Part shown: one piece after another, positions 13,546 to 20,110 of the stretch
How the letters are laid out: each line of letters starts with the position of its first letter
How positions within the stretch are numbered: the stretch's first letter is position 1
NCBI GenBank assembly: GCA_002344975.1
Contig: DDUV01000059.1
Span: forward strand, 65,926-89,544
Reading direction: 5' to 3'
Source of the DNA: Saprospiraceae bacterium UBA2329
GTDB taxonomy: Bacteria > Bacteroidota > Bacteroidia > Chitinophagales > Saprospiraceae
Length of the DNA: 23,619 nt
Notes under the pieces: generated by a model
Told to the model about the DNA's origin: nothing
The model's database searches: none
What the model saw: the letters and a program-made list of their open reading frames with translations, nothing else
Position numbers and translations under genes: made by a program

Positions 13546-16500
13546 TTACATCACGGCCAGGTTCACTTCCTGTATCATGTATGCCTGACAGTGTTGAGCG
13601 ACGGCATCCAAAAACTCACTTTCTGTAGCCGCTTCAATATTGTAGTTTTTGTCGGAGTACGTTCCGGGAGCCATGATTCTCCTCGGTTTGGCAGTGAAGA
13701 AGTCCAAACGATGCACGCGCTTCGGGGTTGCGTGCTGTTCAAAGGGCATGACCTGCACCCAGTACGGCGTCGGTTCGGTATGGCCGGGGAGCAGCCAATG
13801 TTGAAAACCGCTTTCGCCCGACATCAGCAGGTAGGCCACAGGGCCGTCAATTTTGAACTCCAGACCCACCAATTTGTCGCCGCTTTTTTCGGCTGTAGGC
13901 TGGCGGTAGTCGCCGGAAGTGCCTGTAAACCACTCTTCTTCTGTATAATAATATTCCTCGCGTTTTACTTTTACCTCCGGGTTTTCGGGGTCGGACACCA
14001 ATTCTTCATAGTAGGAATTTCTGTGCCAGACGGGCCATACTCCGCTCATCTGAATGCCGAGCCTGCGGACAATGACGCGGTACATGTTGTAAATTTTTTC
14101 CAGATCAACACCGTACAAACCCAGCACACAGGAGTTGTACTCGCGGTTGACGTGGGCTACGAGGTCTTTTTTAAACACCTGCGCTTCTGAAGTCCAGTTG
14201 GTGAGCTGGGTGGGGAGCCTGACATCGTCGGAAGCCTGCCCCAGAAAGCTGACGGAGGCGTTCATTTCCAGCATTTCGATTTCGGTTTTAAGGCCGTTCA
14301 TGCGCTCTGTAAACTTCGACAAAGCGTTGTATTCCCGCACGCGCTCATGGTCTTTCCAAAATCCGGTTGGGTGGCTCCGGCGATCATCGTCGAGCAGCGA
14401 CCAGTTGCTGAGCAGTTCCCGGTACAAAAAGCCGTCCTCTACCGCGTAAATCGTTCTTCGCAGGGTAGAAGTGTGGTTGGTGATGTTGGCGTGGTGCAAT
14501 TCCTCAATGAGCAATTCCAGCGAAAGCGGGTCCGATTCAACCTTTACCGCCGGTCGGTAGCCCTGAGCATCCATATAGACAGATACTTCGAGGTGGTCTG
14601 TGGGGTCTTGCTCCGCCAGTGATTTCGACAAGGGCAACAGCAGCATTTCGCGCATGGCCCGTTGCAGGTAACGCGCTCCGTATTGGGGGTCGAACCCGCG
14701 GCGGCCTAAGTAATCGGCGACACCCTCGTCAATATGCAGGTTCATGCGCCGGTATCGGATGCCCTCTCGTTGCAGCAACAGTTTCAACTCCCGCTCCACG
14801 ACGAATCGAATGGCGGCCTCGTCCAATGCGTTGAAAGGGATGATGTCGTCGAAGCGATTGACAAGCTCCGGCCTGAAATACTTTTTCACGGCGTCCTGAT
14901 AATGCTCGCGCACGTTGGATGCCGACCGGCCCGGCTTCAGTCCGATGGGCTTCGACTTCATTCCTGCCGCCCCGATGTTGGAGGTCATAATGATGATGGC
15001 GCTGCAAAAATTGACCAATTTGCCGCTGTTGTCGCTCAAACGGCCTTCGTCCAATATTTGCAAAAGCAGGTCGTAGAAGTCGGGCGATGCCTTTTCAATC
15101 TCGTCGAAGAGCAGCACGCAGAAAGGCTCCTTGCGCACGGCGGAAGTGAGCAATCCGTCGGCATCGCCGGCGCCGGTGAGCCGGAACACCGCATCCGGGC
15201 CGGAGTACTCGCTCATGTCAAAACGAATCATGCGGTTGCGGTCGCCGAAAACAAGCTCGGCCAGCACTTTGGCCAATTCCGTTTTTCCAACGCCGGTAGG
15301 CCCTGCAAACAAAATGGATGCGATGGGCTTGCGCTCTTTAGAGATGCGCGTTTTTAGTTTGACCAACATATCCGTGACGGCAGCGGCGGCGTGCGGTTGC
15401 CCGAAAACATTGCTGTTGAAGCGTTCCAGTATTTGATCGGGTTCCAGTGGCAGATCGTCATTCAGCAGCAGGGCAGGTATGCCGCTTTCTTCACAAAACC
15501 GCTCTACAATATCCTTGCCGGTGATGCGGCGTTGGCTGGTCTGACTGCCGGTTCGCAAGGGTTCGCGGATGATGCCTTCCAAAAAACGAATCACTTTGCC
15601 GGGCATACCGGAGTACGGGTTGAAGCGGGCGTGCAGGGCAATGGCCTCGCGCACAGCGGTTTTGTCGAATTCAATTTTGCGCTCAGCGGACAATTGTTGC
15701 ACGCTGTTCTGAATGATGCCTTCCAGCACTTTTTCTTTGGGAGGAATGACTTCCACCTTGCTGAAAAAAGAGGAAAAATTGGGGCTGATGAGTTCGATGC
15801 GCTGCAACTCCTCCGGGGTACATTCTGCAATGAGCGCTATTTCGCCGCGGCTCAGGTAGTTGCGCAGGAACTCGCCCATGCTCACCTCGTTGCCCACATA
15901 GCGCCCCACCTCAAACAGTTCCATCAGGGAGCGCACATACAGCCAGTCGCCGTTGGCATTCAGTTCGCGGCAGAGGTGAGAGAGGTTGTATTGCCAGCCG
16001 GTATCGCGGGTGAGTTCTTTGATGAGCCTCGAAGCGGTGGTTTCCCAAAACTGGCCGGCCCGATGCTTGGTTTTCCATTGCCGGGCGGCTTCGGCTACAA
16101 TGGCGCTTTTGCCGCAACCGCCAGGTCCTGTCAACAGCACACAGCGCCCGAAATTGTTTTGAAAAGCCCGCAAAACCTGCTCCAATTCGTACTCCATACC
16201 GAACAACTCTTTGCGCGTGGCGGGCAAGGGCGTGGCGGCGTCGCTCAGCAGTTGCCGGGTGGCATTGGTTTCCTGATTTTCCACTTCGGAGGGGGCCAGC
16301 GAGAGCAGCGAAATGTCGGAAGATTCCAACGAAACCTCCTCATACCACAGCGCCGAAACGATGCCCTGCACAGCGCGCAGCCTGCCGGTACGCACAAAAT
16401 AAACGCGCACGTTGTCGGCCAGACTTTGCAGGAGCAGCTCTTCGCTGTCGGCGGCGGCCTCTACCCCCAATGCCGGAACGATGCCCCACCAGGTGCCGTT

Positions 16501-16815
16501 TCGGGCGCCGATGAACGCATCCGACTCCATCTCAAAAGCAGGATAAGACACGCCGTCGGACGAGCCTGCAAATGGCGTGGCAATGGCGGTATGCTTCAAA
16601 TCCTGATACAAACTCATGTCGAGCAATTCGCCGGCCCGGCCTTTGTTCAATACTTCCTGCTGAAAAGAGGCGGCAAACCGCTCTGTCAAAAGGTGTTTTG
16701 ATTCTCCGAGGCTCACAGAACCAATGTCTGCAACGGGGCGCAAAACATGATCGCCGTGTTTATTGGGAAACTTGAGCCGGAAAATGTGGAAGGGGAGCGA
16801 AAAGGCGTAGGACAT
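13546..16815 (-). CDS. Clp/Hsp100-type AAA+ ATPase with C-terminal release-factor (PCRF)-like domain
   Basis: This 1089-residue two-ring AAA+ protein probably unfolds proteins. Residues 1-200 form a domain I do not recognise, with no Clp_N repeats seen. D1 (about 205-420) has Walker A GPGGCGKS (230-237), but the expected Walker B is WLYVRSLMEL (291-300) with no Asp-Glu, and no arginine finger is visible. There is no ClpB-type coiled-coil middle domain. D2 (about 460-750) is complete: GPTGVGKT (505-512), VLLFDE (567-572), sensor-1 Asn613, arginine finger Arg654 in FRPELVNRFD, and sensor-2 GAR (713-715). IGL at 624-626 is placed like the ClpP-docking loop of ClpA. Residues about 815-1040 resemble domains 1-2 of release factor RF2 (FWKDHERVREYNAL; LEFKIDGPVAYLLMSGESG; VMPFEQ), without GGQ. 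The ATG at 16815 starts 2 nt after the tdh stop. The D2 assignment is firm; the RF2 resemblance is my reading by eye. Confidence 0.88.
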   Translation of the reverse strand: MSYAFSLPFHIFRLKFPNKHGDHVLRPVADIGSVSLGESKHLLTERFAASFQQEVLNKGRAGELLDMSLYQDLKHTAIATPFAGSSDGVSYPAFEMESDAFIGARNGTWWGIVPALGVEAAADSEELLLQSLADNVRVYFVRTGRLRAVQGIVSALWYEEVSLESSDISLLSLAPSEVENQETNATRQLLSDAATPLPATRKELFGMEYELEQVLRAFQNNFGRCVLLTGPGGCGKSAIVAEAARQWKTKHRAGQFWETTASRLIKELTRDTGWQYNLSHLCRELNANGDWLYVRSLMELFEVGRYVGNEVSMGEFLRNYLSRGEIALIAECTPEELQRIELISPNFSSFFSKVEVIPPKEKVLEGIIQNSVQQLSAERKIEFDKTAVREAIALHARFNPYSGMPGKVIRFLEGIIREPLRTGSQTSQRRITGKDIVERFCEESGIPALLLNDDLPLEPDQILERFNSNVFGQPHAAAAVTDMLVKLKTRISKERKPIASILFAGPTGVGKTELAKVLAELVFGDRNRMIRFDMSEYSGPDAVFRLTGAGDADGLLTSAVRKEPFCVLLFDEIEKASPDFYDLLLQILDEGRLSDNSGKLVNFCSAIIIMTSNIGAAGMKSKPIGLKPGRSASNVREHYQDAVKKYFRPELVNRFDDIIPFNALDEAAIRFVVERELKLLLQREGIRYRRMNLHIDEGVADYLGRRGFDPQYGARYLQRAMREMLLLPLSKSLAEQDPTDHLEVSVYMDAQGYRPAVKVESDPLSLELLIEELHHANITNHTSTLRRTIYAVEDGFLYRELLSNWSLLDDDRRSHPTGFWKDHERVREYNALSKFTERMNGLKTEIEMLEMNASVSFLGQASDDVRLPTQLTNWTSEAQVFKKDLVAHVNREYNSCVLGLYGVDLEKIYNMYRVIVRRLGIQMSGVWPVWHRNSYYEELVSDPENPEVKVKREEYYYTEEEWFTGTSGDYRQPTAEKSGDKLVGLEFKIDGPVAYLLMSGESGFQHWLLPGHTEPTPYWVQVMPFEQHATPKRVHRLDFFTAKPRRIMAPGTYSDKNYNIEAATESEFLDAVAQHCQAYMIQEVNLAVM

Positions 16816-16817
16816 GG

Positions 16818-17765
16818 TTAGCGGGCATATTTTTCTTTGAGGCGAGACAGCATCTCGGCAGTCATGGAGGCGAGATCGAATTGCGGCGCCCAACCCCAGT
16901 CGTTGCGGGCATCGGCATCGTCAATGCTTTCGGGCCAGGAATCGGCTATGGCTTGCCGGAAATCGGGCTGATAACTGACGCGAAACTCAGGATAGTGCTT
17001 TTGAATTTCGGCGGCAATTTCGGCGGGTGTAAAACTCATGCCGGCCAGGTTGTAGCTGGTGCGGAGTTTCACCTTTTCGGCGGGCGCATCCATCAGGCTC
17101 AGGGTGGCGCGCACGGCGTCGTCCATATACATCATGGGCAGGCGGGTGCCGGCGCTCAGGAAGCAGGTGAAATCCTCCTTCAAAACGGCCTTGTGATAAA
17201 TATCCACTGCATAATCGGTGGTGCCGCCGCCGGGCATAGACTGATAGCTGATGATGCCGGGATAGCGCAGCGAGCGTACGTCAACGCCATAGCGCAGGTG
17301 GTAATACTGGCTCCACAGTTCGCCGGCCACTTTGCTGATGCCATACACGGTGGTAGGTTCCAGCGGGCCGTGTTGGGGGGTATTCTGCCTTTCGGCAAAA
17401 GGGCCAAATGATGCTATGGAGCTGGGAAAGAACACTTTAAGTCTGTATTCCCGCGCCGCTTCCAGCACATTGAATACCCCGCCCATGTTGATTTCCCAGG
17501 CCCATTTGGGGTGCTGTTCGCCTTTGGCCGATAAAATAGCCGCCAGATGATACACCTGCCCGATGCCGTATTGCCGAACGATCTCGCCCAGCCGCACGGC
17601 ATTCAGCACGTCCAAGGTTTCAAAAGGTCCGGCGGGCATCGTTGGTACGGCGGCGAGGTCGGAAGCGATGACCTGATCCTGTCCGTACAAGTCGCGCAAG
17701 GCTTGTGTCAGCACGGTTCCGATTTGCCCGTTGGCGCCGATGATGAGAATTTTTTCGTTGTTCAT
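16818..17765 (-). CDS. tdh: L-threonine 3-dehydrogenase, SDR/epimerase-like type
   Basis: This 315-residue NAD-dependent enzyme oxidises L-threonine to 2-amino-3-oxobutyrate, which feeds glycine and acetyl-CoA formation. It is the short-chain, UDP-galactose-epimerase-like form rather than the zinc form. The nucleotide loop is GANGQIG (10-16). The catalytic Ser115/116 lies in FFPSSIASFG, and Tyr141/Lys145 in the YxxxK motif YGISK. Diagnostic TDH segments follow: YPGIISYQSMPGGGTTDYAV, RLPMMYMDDAVRATLSLM, and near the end QAIADSWPESIDDADARNDWGW, closely resembling animal TDH. The gene ends 2 nt before the Clp-like gene and probably leads that operon. A dyad lies 40 nt upstream (17806-17829). Confidence 0.93.
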   Translation of the reverse strand: MNNEKILIIGANGQIGTVLTQALRDLYGQDQVIASDLAAVPTMPAGPFETLDVLNAVRLGEIVRQYGIGQVYHLAAILSAKGEQHPKWAWEINMGGVFNVLEAAREYRLKVFFPSSIASFGPFAERQNTPQHGPLEPTTVYGISKVAGELWSQYYHLRYGVDVRSLRYPGIISYQSMPGGGTTDYAVDIYHKAVLKEDFTCFLSAGTRLPMMYMDDAVRATLSLMDAPAEKVKLRTSYNLAGMSFTPAEIAAEIQKHYPEFRVSYQPDFRQAIADSWPESIDDADARNDWGWAPQFDLASMTAEMLSRLKEKYAR

Positions 17766-17805
17766 AAGTTGGTTTTAAAGCATAGGGCATTTAAGCGAAA
17801 CGAAT

Positions 17806-17829
17806 TCCCGATAAGGAACGAAATCGGGA
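17806..17829. terminator. possible hairpin terminator between a membrane gene and tdh
   Basis: TCCCGAT (17806-17812) and ATCGGGA (17823-17829) form a perfect 7-bp stem with a 10-nt loop. It lies 62 nt past the stop of the 318-residue membrane protein gene and 40 nt before the tdh start, both on the minus strand. There is no clean T-run, so it may be a terminator, a leader hairpin or an operator. Confidence 0.4.
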
Positions 17830-17891
17830 GAGCAGAGACCGTGCAGTGCCCAATCCAAAATGTACTCCATTTTCTATTGTAAATCAGTACG

Positions 17892-18848
17892 TTACACTGG
17901 CTTGGCCACGCGCACCAATTTTCTCAGCAGGTCAAACCAGAAAGGCGCGCCGAATGAAATGAAAATGGCGGTGAGCAACCAATTGGCGATGTTGTAGAGC
18001 CAGTCTCCCACGGTAGCAAAGGAAGCCTTCTTACCTATAAGTTGTTGTACGGCATCGCTTTGTTTCAGGTCGTCCTTCAGGTTGGGGTCCACCACAATGA
18101 TGTTTTTATCATTTTGGGTCACCAGAACGCCCTGACGCACCTGCCCGTTTTCGTCAAAATAGGTGTCGGCGCGTTCGGCCATCCATTTTTCCATATCGCT
18201 GTACAATTGGGTGCGCAGGATTTCATCTTTGGAGAGGGTTTTGCCGATCTCCATGAGATTAATGTTAAAACTTGCTGCCAAGGCCAGTCCGATAAAAATA
18301 AGAATAAATTGAGCCTGCCTGCGGTACCAGTTGGTAGTGGCATTCATTACCTCGTCGTACCAACGTTTGAGATCAGACAAGCGAGCCTGCACTTTGTCTT
18401 CGGCCTGCTCGCCCAGATTGTCTAAATAATCGCGCAGGGGGCCGGGCGGAATGCTTTCTAAATATTCGGGTTTCCACTCCAATCTTTTGAGCACCTCGGC
18501 AAAATTTTCGGCAGAGATGAAGGACGGAGGCCCGTCCACTGCCTTGCCGATACCGCCGTAACCGAAAATATAGCGGGTTTTTTCTTCCAGCCAGTCTAAG
18601 AAACGGCCATACGCCGAGCTGCTCGAAGGGCGGCATAATTGTTTGAAAGACAAACTTTTGATAAAGGAATTATAAACCTCTCCACGAATGCCTTTGAGGT
18701 TGGGTTCCAAAATGTGCTGTATGGTTTTCATCAGCATGACGCCCCGCAGGGAGATGTAATTGGCAATCAACTCCTGTATGGCTGTGGCCAATAGCGTGAA
18801 CAGCACGAGGATGAAGATGAGGCCTGCTGCAATTTGTAATAGAATCAT
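17892..18848 (-). CDS. uncharacterised membrane protein
   Basis: This 318-residue protein is of unknown function. Three hydrophobic segments are visible: an N-terminal one (residues about 3-27, LQIAAGLIFILVLFTLLATA), one near 183-200 (FILIFIGLALAASF), and a C-terminal one near 288-305 (WLLTAIFISFGAPFWFDLL). The last runs into FWFDLLRKLVRVAKPV, a conserved-looking ending. Between the first two lies a soluble region of about 150 residues with a helical, charged stretch (YLDNLGEQAEDKVQARLSDL). Between the second and third is a region of about 85 residues rich in Asp and Lys. There is no enzyme motif. It is on the same strand as tdh, 126 nt upstream, with a hairpin between, so it is probably transcribed separately. 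Confidence 0.72.
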   Translation of the reverse strand: MILLQIAAGLIFILVLFTLLATAIQELIANYISLRGVMLMKTIQHILEPNLKGIRGEVYNSFIKSLSFKQLCRPSSSSAYGRFLDWLEEKTRYIFGYGGIGKAVDGPPSFISAENFAEVLKRLEWKPEYLESIPPGPLRDYLDNLGEQAEDKVQARLSDLKRWYDEVMNATTNWYRRQAQFILIFIGLALAASFNINLMEIGKTLSKDEILRTQLYSDMEKWMAERADTYFDENGQVRQGVLVTQNDKNIIVVDPNLKDDLKQSDAVQQLIGKKASFATVGDWLYNIANWLLTAIFISFGAPFWFDLLRKLVRVAKPV

Positions 18849-18877
18849 GGTTTTATGGTTTGACGTTTCAAGAATTT

Positions 18878-19020
18878 AAGTTTCGGGTTGGAACGGCTGC
18901 TGGCTGCAAGCTGCTGGCTACAAGCTGCAAGTCGCGCTTAGCACCCCGCGCCACAGGCGCGGCTACCGCCTACCGAATGAACGCTCTACGCTTCGCACCG
19001 CACACCGCCTACTGCCTACC
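18878..19020 (+). repeat. interspersed intergenic repeat, copy C
   Basis: Third copy of the family: TTTCGGGTTGGAAC (18881-18894) with the 12-mer GGGTTGGAACGG (18885-18896), repeated GCTGGCTGCAAG/GCTGGCTACAAG words, CGCGCTTAGCAC, and the hairpin CCGCGCC (18946-18952), loop ACA, GGCGCGG (18956-18962). It closes with ACCGCCTACCG and ACCGCCTACTGCCTACCG. The final words extend into the 3' end of the 161-residue gene and provide its stop codon. Confidence 0.82.
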
Positions 19021-19494
19021 GACTTCCTTCCATTGAGAGAATGCGGCATCGAGGGTGGCAATGAGGTGCGAAAGTTCGTAATACTCTTCCGGCAATAGGT
19101 ATGTTTTGCCGTTTTTTTCTTCCAGCACCAGACTGCGCACGGCTTTTTTCTGAATGTCGGAATTGACCCAGGACTGCTCGCGGTCTTCGCGGATGAGGTA
19201 GCCCCGCAGATTGCTGTACGGAATTTCTTTTTTGCCGATGGAGACGGCAGAAGTGGAAACGGTGACGCGCTGGAACTTGTACGCATTGATGGCGATACCG
19301 CCGGCGCTTAACAACGCAATGACTGCCCCGAAAAACAGCAGCATGGAGAAAACGATGCGTCGGTTGCGCTCTATGTTTTTGTTTCGGAGTTGCAGTACCT
19401 GTGCAATGACGAGCAAAACTGCGCTCAACAAGGGCAGTGCCATTTCCCGCCAGGGGCTTTTCAAAGGTTCAAAAACTTCGATTATCTGTTCCAT
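19009..19494 (-). CDS. uncharacterised two-helix membrane protein, PH-like tail
   Basis: This 161-residue protein has two hydrophobic segments (about residues 18-36 and 46-70), with a basic loop (LRNKNIERNRR) between them. A soluble C-terminal part follows in which strands alternate (RVTVSTSAVSIGKKEIPYSNLRGYLI, SLVLEEKNGKTYLLPEEYY) and end in a helix. This arrangement resembles bacterial membrane-anchored PH-like proteins, but the match is only structural impression. The last codons (VGRQ and stop) coincide with the interspersed repeat word CTACTGCCTACC, so the natural C-terminus may have been altered by repeat insertion. It is divergent from the DUF486 gene, with 43 nt between starts. Confidence 0.7.
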   Translation of the reverse strand: MEQIIEVFEPLKSPWREMALPLLSAVLLVIAQVLQLRNKNIERNRRIVFSMLLFFGAVIALLSAGGIAINAYKFQRVTVSTSAVSIGKKEIPYSNLRGYLIREDREQSWVNSDIQKKAVRSLVLEEKNGKTYLLPEEYYELSHLIATLDAAFSQWKEVGRQ

Positions 19495-19537
19495 GCGTAT
19501 CTTCGCGCTTATATTTTTTTAAAAATAACCACTCATC

Positions 19538-19909
19538 ATGAAAGCCTGGTACACCATTGCGCTGCTCGTTTTGTCCAACGCATTTATGACCTTGGCCTGG
19601 TATGGTCATCTCCGATTCAAAGGTATAAAATGGTTTGAAGAATTGCACATCTTCTGGATCATTCTCATCAGTTGGGGCATTGCGTTTTTTGAATACATGC
19701 TTCAGGTGCCGGCCAATCGCATTGGTTTTAAGGAGTATGGCGGGCCGTTTTCGCTCATCGAGTTGAAGGTGATTCAGGAGGTGCTGACGCTGCTGATTTT
19801 CATGGCCTTCACGCTCATTTTTTTCAAGACGGAGACTTTCAAATGGAATCACTTGGTGGGTTTTGTGTTTTTGGTGCTGGCGGTGTTTTTTGTTTTTAAG
19901 AAGTGGTAG
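19538..19909 (+). CDS. DMT-family membrane protein (DUF486)
   Basis: This 123-residue protein has four hydrophobic segments covering nearly the whole chain. It matches the DUF486 / small DMT group: NAFMTLAWYGHLRF in helix 1, WIILISWGIAFFEYMLQVPANRIG across helix 2, and FSLIELKVIQEVLTLLIFMAFTLIFF in helix 3 are conserved features. Helix 4 (HLVGFVFLVLAVFFVFKKW) ends in lysines. Members are presumed small transporters working as oligomers; no substrate is established. The short 43-nt gap to the divergent gene contains a weak -7-like TATCTTCG (19498-19505). Convergent inverted repeats lie downstream. Confidence 0.86.
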   Translation: MKAWYTIALLVLSNAFMTLAWYGHLRFKGIKWFEELHIFWIILISWGIAFFEYMLQVPANRIGFKEYGGPFSLIELKVIQEVLTLLIFMAFTLIFFKTETFKWNHLVGFVFLVLAVFFVFKKW

Positions 19910-19939
19910 CGCGCGCGTTGCGGCAGGGGCTGTAGCGGT

Positions 19940-19997
19940 ATGCAGCATAGGGCATGGAGCATGGGGCATAGAGAGGGCAGAGGTGGCTATGCTGCAT
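19940..19997. repeat. 11-bp inverted repeat
   Basis: ATGCAGCATAG (19940-19950) and CTATGCTGCAT (19987-19997) are perfect complements with 36 nt between them. The interior holds GCATGG/GCATAG words (GGGCATGGAGCATGGGGCAT). It lies between the convergent DUF486 gene and the BNR-repeat gene. Confidence 0.65.
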
Positions 19998-20027
19998 GAA
20001 AGCGGAAGACCCGGTGCCCGCATTGGC

Positions 20028-20066
20028 GGCCTGCCTCCGCCCGTTTTTAGAGAGCAGAGGCAGGCC
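20028..20066. terminator. possible terminator hairpin between convergent genes
   Basis: GGCCTGCCTC (20028-20037) and GAGGCAGGCC (20057-20066) form a perfect 10-bp stem with a 19-nt loop that contains a run of five T. It lies 119 nt after the DUF486 gene and 45 nt past the end of the BNR gene on the other strand. There is no T-tract after the stem on either strand, so an intrinsic terminator is uncertain. The rest of 19910-20110 holds no gene. Confidence 0.45.
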
Positions 20067-20110
20067 ATACGGGAGCGGGCAGCCGCCCTAAATGATTAAG
20101 TCATTGTAAA

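Noticed and set aside
13546..14370. The C-terminal region of the Clp-like protein as a complete peptide chain release factor.
   Set aside because: There is no GGQ motif and no domain 3 or 4; only the domain 1-2-like part is present.
15391..16701. A 436-codon open frame on the + strand opposite the Clp-like gene.
   Set aside because: It is antisense to a gene with intact AAA+ motifs and has low-complexity His/Gln/Gly composition typical of a shadow frame in GC-rich coding DNA.
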